From the NCBI GenBank assembly GCA_963805795.1, contig CAWDVG010000001.1:1054001-1118000 (forward strand): a DNA stretch of 64,000 nt, written 5' to 3'. Below are positions 47,352 through 57,224 of the stretch, piece by piece. This DNA is from CAWARU01 sp963805795. GTDB taxonomy: Bacteria; Pseudomonadota; Gammaproteobacteria; UBA6186; Azoamicaceae. The notes beneath the pieces are model-generated. The model was given only the letters and a program-made list of their open reading frames with translations, was not told the origin of the DNA and did not search any database. Position 1 is the first letter of the stretch, and the number at the start of each line of letters is the position of its first letter. The position numbers were made by a program, and so were the translations under genes.

Positions 47352-48874
47352 TCCCTGCCATCCTTTTTTAACAGATCAAAAGCTGCCGAAGGCCCCCAAG
47401 ATCCCGCTGCATAATTAGGAAACTCATGTGGAACCAAATTCCCCCATACATCCAAAATTGGTTGCACAATAGACCATTCTGTTTCAACCATTTCAGCATT
47501 ATTAAAAAGTGTATGATCTCCATTCATGCAATCATACAAAATGGTTTCATAACCAGTTTGTGGTTTAATTCCAAAGTAATCACTATATTTAAATCTCATA
47601 TCCACTTGCCCCAAACGAAGCCTTGGGCCCGGAATTTTTGCATTAAACTGCAAAGCAATCCCTTCTTCGGGTTGGATATGAATACGTAATAAATTGGGTT
47701 TTATATTTTTCCCAGACCCACCAAATAAGGTAGAGGGACCTGCTCTAAATTGAATCACAATTTCTGAAGTATGAGTATTAAGTCTCTTCCCTGTACGCAA
47801 ATAAAATGGCACTTTTAGCCAACGCCAATTATCTAAAAATAATTTTAAAGCAACATAGGTTTCAGTGGATGATTGGGGTGACACATTTTTTTCAGAACGA
47901 TAACCCACCACATCGATACCATTAATTTTTCCGGGACCATATTGCCCCCGTACGGCCTGTAAAAAAACTTGTTCGGGTGTATAAATTTGAACGGCATGTA
48001 AGACTTTTGCTTTTTCATCTTGTATATAACTTGCAGAAAAAGAAACAGGAGGTTCCATAGTGATTAAGCTAAGAATTTGAAATAAATGATTAGGAACCAT
48101 ATCACGCAAAGCACCTGCATGTTCATAATAGTCGCCTCTCAGTTCAACTCCTAATGTTTCCGCACAGTAATTTGAACATGATCAATATAACGACGATTCC
48201 AAATGGGTTCAAAAATACCATTTGAAAAACGAAAAGCAAGCAAATTTTGAACAGTTTCTTTTCCTAAAAAATGATCGATACGAAATATTTGGTTTTCATT
48301 CACTAATGAGTAATAGTTCTCGATTCAATTTTTTTGCTGAGTCTAGATCATGGCCAAAAGGTTTTTCAACCACAATTCGTCTAAAGAATTTATTTTCCTC
48401 TTCTTGAAGCAATGTTGCTTCACTTAAGCCTTTGGCTATAGTTGAAATATAATCTGGAGGAGCAGCAAAATAAAATAATACATTACGTGTTCCAATAGAG
48501 CTTCCAAGATCATCTAACTTTTCTTTTAAATTTGAATATACATTTGCGTCGGTGAATTGGCCTTCGATATAATAGATGCGATTCATTAAATCTATACCAT
48601 ATTGTTTTGCTTTATGGTCCTTCACAAACTCATTGACATTTTTTGTTAGTTTTTCTCGAAAAGATTCATCTGTATAAGATTCAACAGCTACACCGACTAT
48701 ACAAAATTTTTCATCTAATAAGCCCTGGCTTCCTAAATTACAAATGGCAGGAAAAAGCAAACGTTTTGTCAGATCGCCTGCAATGCCAAAGATAACCATC
48801 ACACATAAACTTGCGGGTTCTTGAGTTTCCATTGGTTGGAAATGCCGCTCTAGGGGGTCGTTGTTCTCAAGCAT
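47339..48874 (-). pseudogene. zwf: Glucose-6-phosphate dehydrogenase gene with two compensating frameshifts
   Basis: N-terminal part 48296-48874 in one phase (FGIAGDLTKRLLFPAICNL, VVEKPFGHDLDSAKKLN) ends at a premature TGA after ...LLLISE. The next ~50 codons (NENQIFRIDHFLGKETVQNLLAFRF, WNRRYIDHVQITV) are in a second phase up to a TAG at 48151-48153. The rest (48109-47339, LRGDYYEHAGALRDM... to the end) returns to the first phase. One extra T near 48305 and one missing G near 48163 account for both changes. Total length is normal (~490 codons). Unless the sequence is wrong at these two sites, only a ~192-residue fragment would be made. Confidence 0.9.
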
Positions 48875-48898
48875 ATTAACTTACCTTGAATATCTCTT

Positions 48899-50644
48899 TT
48901 AACTAATTAACAATTTATATAACTTCTCTAAACCAAGTGTTGGATCTTTGCCAAGATGAACTCGCAGCACTCTCCTGCCCCGCTCAGCCAGAACTTCAAA
49001 ATCTGCTTCTGCCTGAGCATCAATAACTAAGCCAAACGAATAGTCTAACCCAGGTATTTGTAAATCTTTTGCGTGCAGAGCTGTGATTTGCAAAAATACC
49101 CCGCTATTCGGACCACCTTTATAGGCTTGGCCCGTTGAATGTAAAAATCTGGGACCAAAACCAAGACAAGTCGCCACTTTCTTTTCATCTCGAATCCAAA
49201 TCCTACAGCGCTGTAACAAGGCCAGGTGCTGTTCAGACATTTCAATAAACGCTGATAAATTTACATAATCACCTGGTTTTATACGGGCAAGATGCGCTTT
49301 CAAATATTTTGCAAGGCTTTCGTCCCCCGGGATCGTATTCAGCAATGCTTTAATTTCTTTGATATTGCGTGGATCGCTATAAAGTTGAATGTCATCGTCA
49401 GCAAAAAGCAATGTTGGTTGTTGAATTTTTTTTCTGTGCTCATAATCACTTATTAACTTAGCGGCGAGTACTTTGCTGCCTTCAACATCGGGTTGATTAA
49501 AAGCATTAATACCAATAATACTGCCTGCAACTGCGGTAGCCATTTCCCAACGAAAAAATTCAGCAGCCAGTTGGTATTTATCTTCTAGTACAAATCGAAC
49601 CACCACATGTCCGATATTCTCAAGTGCTTGTATTTTAGCATCCGCATCATTTTTGTTATCATTTTGAAGAGTCATGTAGATAAAAATGCGATCATGACCA
49701 TAATTTTCGGGTAGACCCAAGGGCTCCTCATCAATTGGAATTAAACCTTTTCCTTGCTTACCGGTGGATTCAGCCAATAACTGTTCAAGCCAGGCACCCA
49801 GTGCCTTTATAGCCGGAGAAAGAATTAAAGTAATCTTGTCTTTGCCTAGATTTGCGCAAACACCTAAAATGACCCCTAATACAACACCAGGGTTTTGCTT
49901 GGCCGGAACTAAAGCCGCACAGGCTTCTACCATGTTCTGTGCATCTCCTAAAAAAGCCTCTACATCCATACCCATTAATTCTGCTGGCACCATCCCAAAA
50001 TTAGACAATGCAGAATAGCGGCCTCCAATACTAGGCTCACCGAAAAATAAACTTCTAAACTGATCCTTTTTAGCGATAGTTTCAAGTTTGGTACCAGGAT
50101 CCGTAATAGCTATAAAATGATCTCCAACCTCTAAGGTATCTAATATGCTTTGTAAACGCGAATAGAAATATTGCTTAAAAATATTAGGCTCCAGGGTACC
50201 TCCAGATTTACTAGAAACAATAAAGAGGGTTTTTGTTAAATCAATGCTTTCTTCTAAATGCCTTATTTGCATGGGATCAGTGGAATCCAACACATGTAAA
50301 ACAGGGTAATTTCCTATTTGTCCGAAAGTTGCTGCTAGTGTTGCAGGGCAAAGGCTTGATCCCCCCATGCCTAATACAACGAGATATCTAAACCCGGAAT
50401 CGATTATCTTATGTTTTAAAGTTTGAATAAACGGCAATTCTTTTAATTCTTTTTCTGCTATGGTTAGCCAACCTAACCATTTTCCTTCGTCGGTATTTGT
50501 CCAAAGACTGGCATCACCAGCCCATAAATGTTGCACTTTGTTTTCGTTTTGCCATTGATCCAATTCTTTATTGATCTCTGTTAATATTGTTAAGGGCAAT
50601 TTATCTAAAGTGGCATCCCTAATTTCTCTTTTTTTATTTATCAT
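48899..50644 (-). CDS. pgi: Glucose-6-phosphate isomerase
   Basis: 581 residues. Interconverts glucose-6-phosphate and fructose-6-phosphate. SIS-type core: VVLGMGGSSLCPATL, DSTDPMQIRHLEES, VSSKSGGTLEPNIF, GGRYSALSNFGMVPAELMG. Many bacteria with tal beside pgi have fused tal-pgi proteins; here they are separate but overlap as ATGA (4 bp), the translational-coupling equivalent of the fusion. The C-terminal region (CLGFGPRFLHSTGQAYKGGPN) is typical of that tal-linked Pgi subtype. Confidence 0.93.
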   Translation of the reverse strand: MINKKREIRDATLDKLPLTILTEINKELDQWQNENKVQHLWAGDASLWTNTDEGKWLGWLTIAEKELKELPFIQTLKHKIIDSGFRYLVVLGMGGSSLCPATLAATFGQIGNYPVLHVLDSTDPMQIRHLEESIDLTKTLFIVSSKSGGTLEPNIFKQYFYSRLQSILDTLEVGDHFIAITDPGTKLETIAKKDQFRSLFFGEPSIGGRYSALSNFGMVPAELMGMDVEAFLGDAQNMVEACAALVPAKQNPGVVLGVILGVCANLGKDKITLILSPAIKALGAWLEQLLAESTGKQGKGLIPIDEEPLGLPENYGHDRIFIYMTLQNDNKNDADAKIQALENIGHVVVRFVLEDKYQLAAEFFRWEMATAVAGSIIGINAFNQPDVEGSKVLAAKLISDYEHRKKIQQPTLLFADDDIQLYSDPRNIKEIKALLNTIPGDESLAKYLKAHLARIKPGDYVNLSAFIEMSEQHLALLQRCRIWIRDEKKVATCLGFGPRFLHSTGQAYKGGPNSGVFLQITALHAKDLQIPGLDYSFGLVIDAQAEADFEVLAERGRRVLRVHLGKDPTLGLEKLYKLLIS

Positions 50645-51756
50645 AATTTACCCCTCAATACTTCCATCAGTTGATCATAAGCTTTATTAAATTTATCAAC
50701 GCCTTCATCCTCTAATTGTTCTGTAATCTTATCTATATGGATGTTAAGTTCAGGTAATTTTTCAAAAACCCAATTCACTTGATCCAGTTCTTGTTCTATT
50801 TGTTGTTTTGGTTTGCCATGATCCCGGTAAGCTTCTAAAGTTTCCATAGGAATGGTATTAACTGTTTCGGGTCCAATAAGTGCTTCAACATATTTTACAT
50901 CACTATAGGCCGGGTTTTTAGTGCTAGTACTAGCCCAAAGCAATCGCTGTGCCCTAGCACCCTTTTCCGCACATTTTTTAAAGCGTTCATTATTAAAAAT
51001 TTCAATATAAATTTGATAAGCTGCTTTTGCAGAAGCAATAGCTATTTGGCCCTGTATTTTTTTTGCTATTTTCGATTGTTCACTATTCGTATTAATAACG
51101 AACTTTTCCAATAACGGATCAACCAGCACATCAATTCGACTTAAGAAAAAACTCGCAACAGAAGCAATGCTATCAAGCCTCTTACCTTCTGCAAGTCTTG
51201 CTTCTAGCCCTGCAATATAGGCCTCTGCCACTTCACGATAACGTGGCAAACCAAATAGTAAAGTCACATTAACATTAATGCCTTCGCTAATTAATTGTTG
51301 AATGGCTGGAAGCCCTTCGGGGGTTGCTGGGACTTTGATCATCACATTAGGACGATCTAATGCTTTCCATAATCGACGCGCTTCTTTAATAGTACCATCT
51401 GTATCATGCGCAAGATGTGGATTTACTTCTAAACTAACATAGCCATCCTTCGCACTTAATTTATCATAAAGGGGCCGAAATTCATCTGCTGCATCTTTAA
51501 CATCCTGTTGTGTCAATAATTCATATATATCCTCAAGTTCTTTATGTTCCGCGGCCATTCTCTTAATATCCTGATCATAATCCTTACCTTTTGAAAAGGC
51601 GCTTTCAAAAATTGAAGGGTTGGAGGTCATTCCATGCAAACCATCTTCCTCAATTAAATGCCTTAATTGGCCGCTATGAATCAAATCGCGCTTTATATAA
51701 TCAAGCCAAATAGACTGACCTAAGGCTTCTAATTGTTTTAAAGGGTTTTGTTTCAT
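50641..51756 (-). CDS. tal: Transaldolase (long, TalB-unrelated type)
   Basis: 371 residues. Transfers a dihydroxyacetone unit between sugar phosphates in the non-oxidative pentose phosphate branch. TIM barrel with DYIKRDLIHSGQLRHLIEEDGLHGMTSNPSIF, DTDGTIKEARRLWK and the Schiff-base lysine in MIKVPATPEGLPAIQQL. Closest to the ~370-residue class found fused to or next to Pgi. Ends in an ATGA overlap with pgi; 24 bp after tkt. Confidence 0.93.
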   Translation of the reverse strand: MKQNPLKQLEALGQSIWLDYIKRDLIHSGQLRHLIEEDGLHGMTSNPSIFESAFSKGKDYDQDIKRMAAEHKELEDIYELLTQQDVKDAADEFRPLYDKLSAKDGYVSLEVNPHLAHDTDGTIKEARRLWKALDRPNVMIKVPATPEGLPAIQQLISEGINVNVTLLFGLPRYREVAEAYIAGLEARLAEGKRLDSIASVASFFLSRIDVLVDPLLEKFVINTNSEQSKIAKKIQGQIAIASAKAAYQIYIEIFNNERFKKCAEKGARAQRLLWASTSTKNPAYSDVKYVEALIGPETVNTIPMETLEAYRDHGKPKQQIEQELDQVNWVFEKLPELNIHIDKITEQLEDEGVDKFNKAYDQLMEVLRGKL

Positions 51757-51780
51757 TTATTTCTCCATACTCTTTGCAAT

Positions 51781-53889
51781 TTAACTTCTCTTTGAGTTTT
51801 TCAATAGTTCTAAAATTTGCTTGCAAACATTATCAACAGAAAAGCCATTTTTCTCCATCACTATTTTACCGGGTGCTGAAGCTCCAAATTTATCAATAGC
51901 AATGATTCTACCTTTATCTCCTACATAGCGTTCCCAACCTTGCGATACACCCGCTTCCACTGCAAGCCTTAATGGAATAGTGGGGGGTAGCACACTATCG
52001 CGGTATTTTTTCGATTGAGCTTCAAATAATTCCCAGCTGGGCATTGAAACAATTCTTAAATCAATTTTTTGCTTTTTATAGTTGCTTTCCAGTTTTAGTT
52101 TTGCTGCCACGATTAATTCGACTTCAGAACCGCTGGCAATGATAATTATCTTTGGTTTACCCTTCAGCGGATCAGCTAATATATAGGCACCACGACGTAA
52201 ACCCTCTGCTGAAGCATATATTTTTCTATCTAATATTTCGACTTCTTGTCTGGTTAAAATTAGGGCAACGGGCTTTTCACATGATTCAATCGCAACTTGC
52301 CATGCAACAGCCGTTTCATTAGCATCTGCGGGACGAATAACAACGAATTCTGGAATTGCTCTTAGGCTTGCTAATTGTTCTATTGGCTGGTGGGTTGGAC
52401 CGTCCTCGCCTAAGCCAATGCTATCGTGCGTCAAGACATAAATGACTCGAAGCTTCATTAAGGCTGCAAGCCGAAGGGTGGGTCTCATGTAATCTGAAAA
52501 AATCAAGAATGTTGCTGCAAATGGGATGATGCCTGGAAAGGTAGCAAGCCCATTACTAATACCACCCATGGCATTTTCTCGCACCCCAAAAAATAGGTTA
52601 CGACCTGCATAGTTCCAGCCGCCATCCAATTTGCCTTGCATGTCTCCTTTTGCCATTTTAGGACTTTCAAAATTCCCAAAATTAGTAAGTTCTGTTTTAG
52701 TCGAAGGATTTAAATCTGCAGACCCACCCATAAAACCAGGTATATTAGGACAAATGGCTTCCATAATTTTGTGTGAAGCATCGCGCGTCGCCATTCCTTT
52801 TTCTTTTTTAGAATCTTCTGGACCAAAAGAGGGTATATTTCTATTCCAGCCCTTGGGCAATTCAGCCTTCATTAATTGACGGACTTCCTTGGCAATCTTT
52901 GGATATTTTTTCGCAAAGGTGGCTAACAGAGATTGCCAATCTTTTTCTAAGTCTTTACCTTTTTTAACTGCCTGACGAAAATGCTGCAAAGCTTCTTTTG
53001 GAACATAGAAATTGGGCGATTGTGGCCAACCTAATTTTTGTTTGGTTAATTTAACTTCTTCAACGCCCAAAGGCGAACCATGCGCTTCAAAAGTATCATG
53101 TTTATGGGGTGAGCCATAGCCAATATGCGTTTTTATCAAAAGTAAAGAGGGGCGTTCAGTTTCTTGACGTGCACCATCAATTGCCTCGTAAATAGCATGT
53201 AAATTATTGCCATCCTCAATACTTTGTGTATGCCATCCGTAAGCCTCAAATCGTTTTGCACAATCTTCGCTGAATGCCAAATTTGTAGATGCGGATAAGG
53301 TAATTTCATTTCTATCATATAAATAAATCAATTTACCCAATTTTAAATGACCTGCCAAAGAAGCTGCTTCTGAAGCAATACCCTCCATTAAATCACCATC
53401 GCTGACGATTCCATAAGTAAAATGATCAAAAATATTAAATCCTTTTCGATTATACCGAGTTCTTAAATTGGCTTCTGCTATGGCCATGCCAACACCATTT
53501 GCAAAACCTTGTCCTAATGGCCCCGTTGTTACTTCAACACCCGGTGTTAGTTCTTTTTCAGGATGACCCGGTGTAATACTGCCCCATTGACGGAATTGCT
53601 TAATTTGTTCTAGAGAAAGATTATAGCCCGTTAGGTATAAGAGACTATATAGAAGCATTGATCCATGGCCAGCCGATAAAACAAATCGATCCCTGTCATA
53701 CCATTCTGGATTGGAGGGATTGTGTTTTAGAAAATGCTTCCATAATACATAAGCCATCGATGCAGCGCCCAAGGGTAAACCAGGATGCCCACTATTGGCT
53801 TTTTGCACCGCATCAATAGATAATGTACGAATGGTATTAATGCACAATTCATCTAGCTTATTTTGTTCGTCCGGCTTATTCTGTTTCAT
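51781..53889 (-). CDS. tkt: Transketolase
   Basis: 702 residues from the ATG at 53889, with GGGAG upstream and an ATGA overlap with the gnd stop. Thiamine diphosphate enzyme that exchanges two-carbon units in the non-oxidative pentose phosphate branch. Landmarks: ANSGHPGLPLGAASMAYVLW, VSDGDLMEGIASEAASLAGHL (ThDP motif), TGPLGQGFANGVGMAIAE, TRDASHKIMEAICPNIPGFMGGSADL and THDSIGLGEDGPTHQPIEQLA. A longer start at 53901 would overlap gnd more. Confidence 0.95.
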   Translation of the reverse strand: MKQNKPDEQNKLDELCINTIRTLSIDAVQKANSGHPGLPLGAASMAYVLWKHFLKHNPSNPEWYDRDRFVLSAGHGSMLLYSLLYLTGYNLSLEQIKQFRQWGSITPGHPEKELTPGVEVTTGPLGQGFANGVGMAIAEANLRTRYNRKGFNIFDHFTYGIVSDGDLMEGIASEAASLAGHLKLGKLIYLYDRNEITLSASTNLAFSEDCAKRFEAYGWHTQSIEDGNNLHAIYEAIDGARQETERPSLLLIKTHIGYGSPHKHDTFEAHGSPLGVEEVKLTKQKLGWPQSPNFYVPKEALQHFRQAVKKGKDLEKDWQSLLATFAKKYPKIAKEVRQLMKAELPKGWNRNIPSFGPEDSKKEKGMATRDASHKIMEAICPNIPGFMGGSADLNPSTKTELTNFGNFESPKMAKGDMQGKLDGGWNYAGRNLFFGVRENAMGGISNGLATFPGIIPFAATFLIFSDYMRPTLRLAALMKLRVIYVLTHDSIGLGEDGPTHQPIEQLASLRAIPEFVVIRPADANETAVAWQVAIESCEKPVALILTRQEVEILDRKIYASAEGLRRGAYILADPLKGKPKIIIIASGSEVELIVAAKLKLESNYKKQKIDLRIVSMPSWELFEAQSKKYRDSVLPPTIPLRLAVEAGVSQGWERYVGDKGRIIAIDKFGASAPGKIVMEKNGFSVDNVCKQILELLKNSKRS

Positions 53890-55328
53890 TTTTTCTCCCA
53901 TTCTGTATGAAAGCTACCTTTTCTATCCATTCGTTCATAGGTATGCGAGCCGAAATAGTCACGTTGTGCTTGTATCAAATTACTCGGTAACCAATTGCTG
54001 CGAAATCCATCCAAATAAGACAATGATGCCATAAGTCCTGGGGTTGGCAGCCCAAATGAAATCGCCTTGGCAATAACGACACGTAAACTTTGTTGATTTC
54101 TTATTACTTTTCGAGATATATCTGGGTCCAATAATAAATTACTAAGCTGATTATCTTTTTTATACGCTGAAACGAAATCATTTAATAGTGCAGCACGGAT
54201 GATGCAACCTCCCCGCCAAATTTTTGCTATATCTTCAAGTTTCAAATGATATTGATATTTTTTTGAAGCTGCATTTAGGATTGTCATTCCTTGGCTATAG
54301 ACTACAATCATTGCAACATAAAGCGCATTTTTCAATTCTTTAATCCAAGACTCTGGATCACTCTTCGGATCATTGGTTATCTTATCATGCAAATGGCTTG
54401 TTATATTTTGATAGATGGCATTCATATCGGAACGTTCTTTTACGAACACCGATAAATCTCTCATGGCAACGGCTGCATCGATGGTAGGGGCAGGCACTTG
54501 TAATTCCATTGCTGTTTCTGTAGTCCACATGCCTGTGCCTTTTTGCTTGGCAACATCCAATATGACATCAATTAATTTTTTCCCGGTTTTATCATCCATT
54601 CTATCAAAAATATGTCCGGTTATTTCTATTAAATAACTATTTAATTCACTTTTATTCCATTCCAGATACACATCTCTTAGCTTATCATCATTTAACCCTA
54701 ATCCTCTTTTCATAAAATCGTAGCTTTCTGCTATCAATTGCATAATCCCATATTCAATACCGTTATGGATCATTTTCACAAAATGACCAGAAGAGCCTGG
54801 CCCTAAATAGGTAACGCAAGGTTCTTGGTCTGCCTTGGCGGCGATTGCTTCTAAGATTAAACGAATGCGATTATAAGCTTCTTTTGTTCCCCCCGGCATC
54901 ATACTCGGTCCAAAACGAGCGCCTTCCTCTCCACCAGAAACCCCCATCCCCAGAAACTGAAATCCATTTGCTGCTAATTTTATTGTTCGTAAATCTGTGT
55001 CTTTAAAATAAGAATTCCCCGCATCAATGATAAGATCACCTTTCTGCAGATAAGGCAAAAGTTCTTGGATAGCCGAATCTACAATAGGCCCTGCCGGCAC
55101 CAGCAATAAAATCGAACGAGGAACCTTCAATAGCTCAATAAAAGCTTTAATATCCGCAGCAAAATGAATCAAGGGCTGCGTCTGTTCATCTTGAAAGGCT
55201 TTATTTTTTTCTGGGTCTTTATCATAGCCCGTCACCTGAAACCCTTTGTCTGCCATATTTAATAATAGGTTTTTTCCCATAACTCCTAAACCAAGCACTC
55301 CTATTTCACATAATGGTTTGTTTGTCAT
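53886..55328 (-). CDS. gnd: 6-phosphogluconate dehydrogenase, decarboxylating
   Basis: 480 residues from the ATG at 55328 (AGGAAAAAC upstream); the longer frame into pgm is rejected. Oxidises 6-phosphogluconate to ribulose-5-phosphate with NADP+. Rossmann motif GVLGLGVMGKNLLLNMADKG, substrate site GVSGGEEGARFGPSMMPGG and HNGIEYGIMQLIAESYDFM, with NDFVSAY and IQAQRDYFGSHTYER near the end. Intact, in contrast to zwf in the same operon. 10 bp after pgm. Confidence 0.95.
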   Translation of the reverse strand: MTNKPLCEIGVLGLGVMGKNLLLNMADKGFQVTGYDKDPEKNKAFQDEQTQPLIHFAADIKAFIELLKVPRSILLLVPAGPIVDSAIQELLPYLQKGDLIIDAGNSYFKDTDLRTIKLAANGFQFLGMGVSGGEEGARFGPSMMPGGTKEAYNRIRLILEAIAAKADQEPCVTYLGPGSSGHFVKMIHNGIEYGIMQLIAESYDFMKRGLGLNDDKLRDVYLEWNKSELNSYLIEITGHIFDRMDDKTGKKLIDVILDVAKQKGTGMWTTETAMELQVPAPTIDAAVAMRDLSVFVKERSDMNAIYQNITSHLHDKITNDPKSDPESWIKELKNALYVAMIVVYSQGMTILNAASKKYQYHLKLEDIAKIWRGGCIIRAALLNDFVSAYKKDNQLSNLLLDPDISRKVIRNQQSLRVVIAKAISFGLPTPGLMASLSYLDGFRSNWLPSNLIQAQRDYFGSHTYERMDRKGSFHTEWEKK

Positions 55329-55338
55329 ATTGTTTTTC

Positions 55339-57024
55339 CTATTGTGTGTTTGTGTTGTTTGTGTTGTTTTTGTGATCACTGCTTAGTGCATCGTTTATTA
55401 TTCTTTTAGCATCTTCTAGAATTTCTTGTAAATGCTCAGCGTTCTTAAAGCTTTCAGCATAAATTCTATAGATATCTTCTGTACCAGAGGGACGTGCAGC
55501 AAACCAACCATTTTTTGTACTTATTTTCAAACCCCCTATCGCTGCATTATTTCCGGGTGCCTTGCTTATAATAGATTGAATTTTTTCACCTCCCAGAACA
55601 GTTGTCTTCACTTGCTGTTCAGATAATTTTTTTAATAAAGCTTTTTTCTCGGCAGTTGCAGGCGCATCCTGTCTTTCGAAATAAGAAATTCCTAATTCTT
55701 GTTCAAGCTCATGATATATTTCACCCGGATCACGTCCCATTTTTGCTGTTATTTCAGCAGATAATAGCGCAGAAATGATGCCGTCTTTATCGGTAGTCCA
55801 CACACTTCCCGTCATACGACTAAAAGATGCTCCGGCACTTTCTTCCCCACAAAATGCAAGCGATCCATCAAAAAGACCCGGAACAAACCATTTGAAACCA
55901 ACAGGCACTTCAAATAGTTTGCGATTCAGTTTTTTTGCAACTCGATCAATCATTTGACTACTGACAACGGTTTTACCAATTCCTGCTACAGGATTCCAAT
56001 GAGCCCGTTGTTGGAAAAGATAAAATATGGCTGCTGTAAGATAATGATTTGGCGGTAAAAGCCCTTTGGATCGTGTCACGATGCCATGTCGATCGTGATC
56101 TGTATCACAGGCAAAAGCGATATCAAATTGATCTTTTAATCCTATCAATCTTTGCATGGCATAGGGTGAAGAAGGATCCATACGGATCTGCCCATCCCAA
56201 TCAACGGTCATAAAGCTAAAAGTAGGATCAACAGTTTGATTCACGACGGTCAGATTGAGTCCATATCGTTCTGCTATCGGTGCCCAATAATGAATCCCTG
56301 CTCCACCCAATGGATCTACGCCCATATTAATATGGCTACTTCGAATAATATCCATATCAATTACATTGACTAAATCATTCACATAGTGATTTAGGAAATC
56401 ATAATAATGGGTCGTTGCAGCATGTAGAGCTTTAACGAATGCTATTCTTTTTACTTCTCGTAACCCATTTTCAAGTATTTCATTGGCTTTTTGCTCAATC
56501 CAGTTCGTTATTTTTTGGTCAGCCGGTCCCCCATTGGGAGGATTATATTTAAAACCCCCGTCATGGGGTGGATCATGTGAAGGTGTAATCACAATACCGT
56601 CTGCAAAGTCTAATGTGCGATTATGATTATAAATAAGTATGGCATGAGATATTACAGGAGTTGGAGTATATTCATTATCTTTGGCAATCAAAACCGCCAC
56701 CTCATTTGCTGCCAATACCTCTAATGCCGTTTCAAAAGCAGGCAAAGACAATGCATGAGTATCCATACCTAAAAATAAGGGACCATTTATTTGATGCAGC
56801 TTACGATAGTGACAAATGGCTTGACTAATGGCAAGGATATGCTGTTCGTTAAAGGTCTTTGTTAAGGATGACCCTCGGTGACCAGAAGTGCCAAAGATGA
56901 CCCTTTGCTCTGCTATTTGGGGGTCTGGAACCAGAGCAAAATAATCCAAGATAAGCTTTTTAACATCTATCAAAAGGGAAGGTGGTGCGGGCTTGCCAGC
57001 CAATGGGCTTATGGTATGGGTCAT
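55339..57024 (-). CDS. pgm: Phosphoglucomutase (alpha-D-glucose phosphate-specific)
   Basis: 561 residues from the ATG at 57024 (GAAGG upstream; N-terminus aligns with E. coli Pgm); a GTG at 57066 is the alternative. Interconverts glucose-1-phosphate and glucose-6-phosphate for glycogen, trehalose or sugar-nucleotide routes. Phosphoserine loop GIVITPSHDPPHDGGFKYN, metal loop CDTDHDRHG, sugar-binding CGEESAGASF and the C-terminal phosphate loop RPSGTEDIYRIY. First gene of the operon that runs to pgl. Confidence 0.94.
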   Translation of the reverse strand: MTHTISPLAGKPAPPSLLIDVKKLILDYFALVPDPQIAEQRVIFGTSGHRGSSLTKTFNEQHILAISQAICHYRKLHQINGPLFLGMDTHALSLPAFETALEVLAANEVAVLIAKDNEYTPTPVISHAILIYNHNRTLDFADGIVITPSHDPPHDGGFKYNPPNGGPADQKITNWIEQKANEILENGLREVKRIAFVKALHAATTHYYDFLNHYVNDLVNVIDMDIIRSSHINMGVDPLGGAGIHYWAPIAERYGLNLTVVNQTVDPTFSFMTVDWDGQIRMDPSSPYAMQRLIGLKDQFDIAFACDTDHDRHGIVTRSKGLLPPNHYLTAAIFYLFQQRAHWNPVAGIGKTVVSSQMIDRVAKKLNRKLFEVPVGFKWFVPGLFDGSLAFCGEESAGASFSRMTGSVWTTDKDGIISALLSAEITAKMGRDPGEIYHELEQELGISYFERQDAPATAEKKALLKKLSEQQVKTTVLGGEKIQSIISKAPGNNAAIGGLKISTKNGWFAARPSGTEDIYRIYAESFKNAEHLQEILEDAKRIINDALSSDHKNNTNNTNTQ

Positions 57025-57106
57025 ATCTGTCTTGCCTTCACTAATATTAATATTTGGATCATTCACAATAAGTCATTATATGAAGTATAGCCATTGCGAG
57101 ACAGAT

Positions 57107-57177
57107 GCTGGGACCGGTTCACTTTATGCTGGTGTGACCTAGAAGTTCACACCAGCATAAAGTGAACCGGTCCCAGC
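57107..57177. repeat. Perfect 31-bp inverted repeat (9-base loop)
   Basis: Arms 57107-57137 and 57147-57177 (GCTGGGACCGGTTCACTTTA...) are exact reverse complements. Unlike the other hairpins, it lies between two divergent genes, upstream of both pgm and the secreted hydrolase, so it falls in leader or promoter DNA. More GC-rich than its surroundings. Confidence 0.95.
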
Positions 57178-57224
57178 ACCTCCCTATTGACAAAACTATG
57201 TTTGTATGTCAAATTGACTTAATC

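Noticed and set aside
48151..48305. Programmed frameshift or recoding in zwf
   Set aside because: No slippery heptamer or stimulatory structure is evident and zwf is not known to be recoded; two simple indels explain it better.
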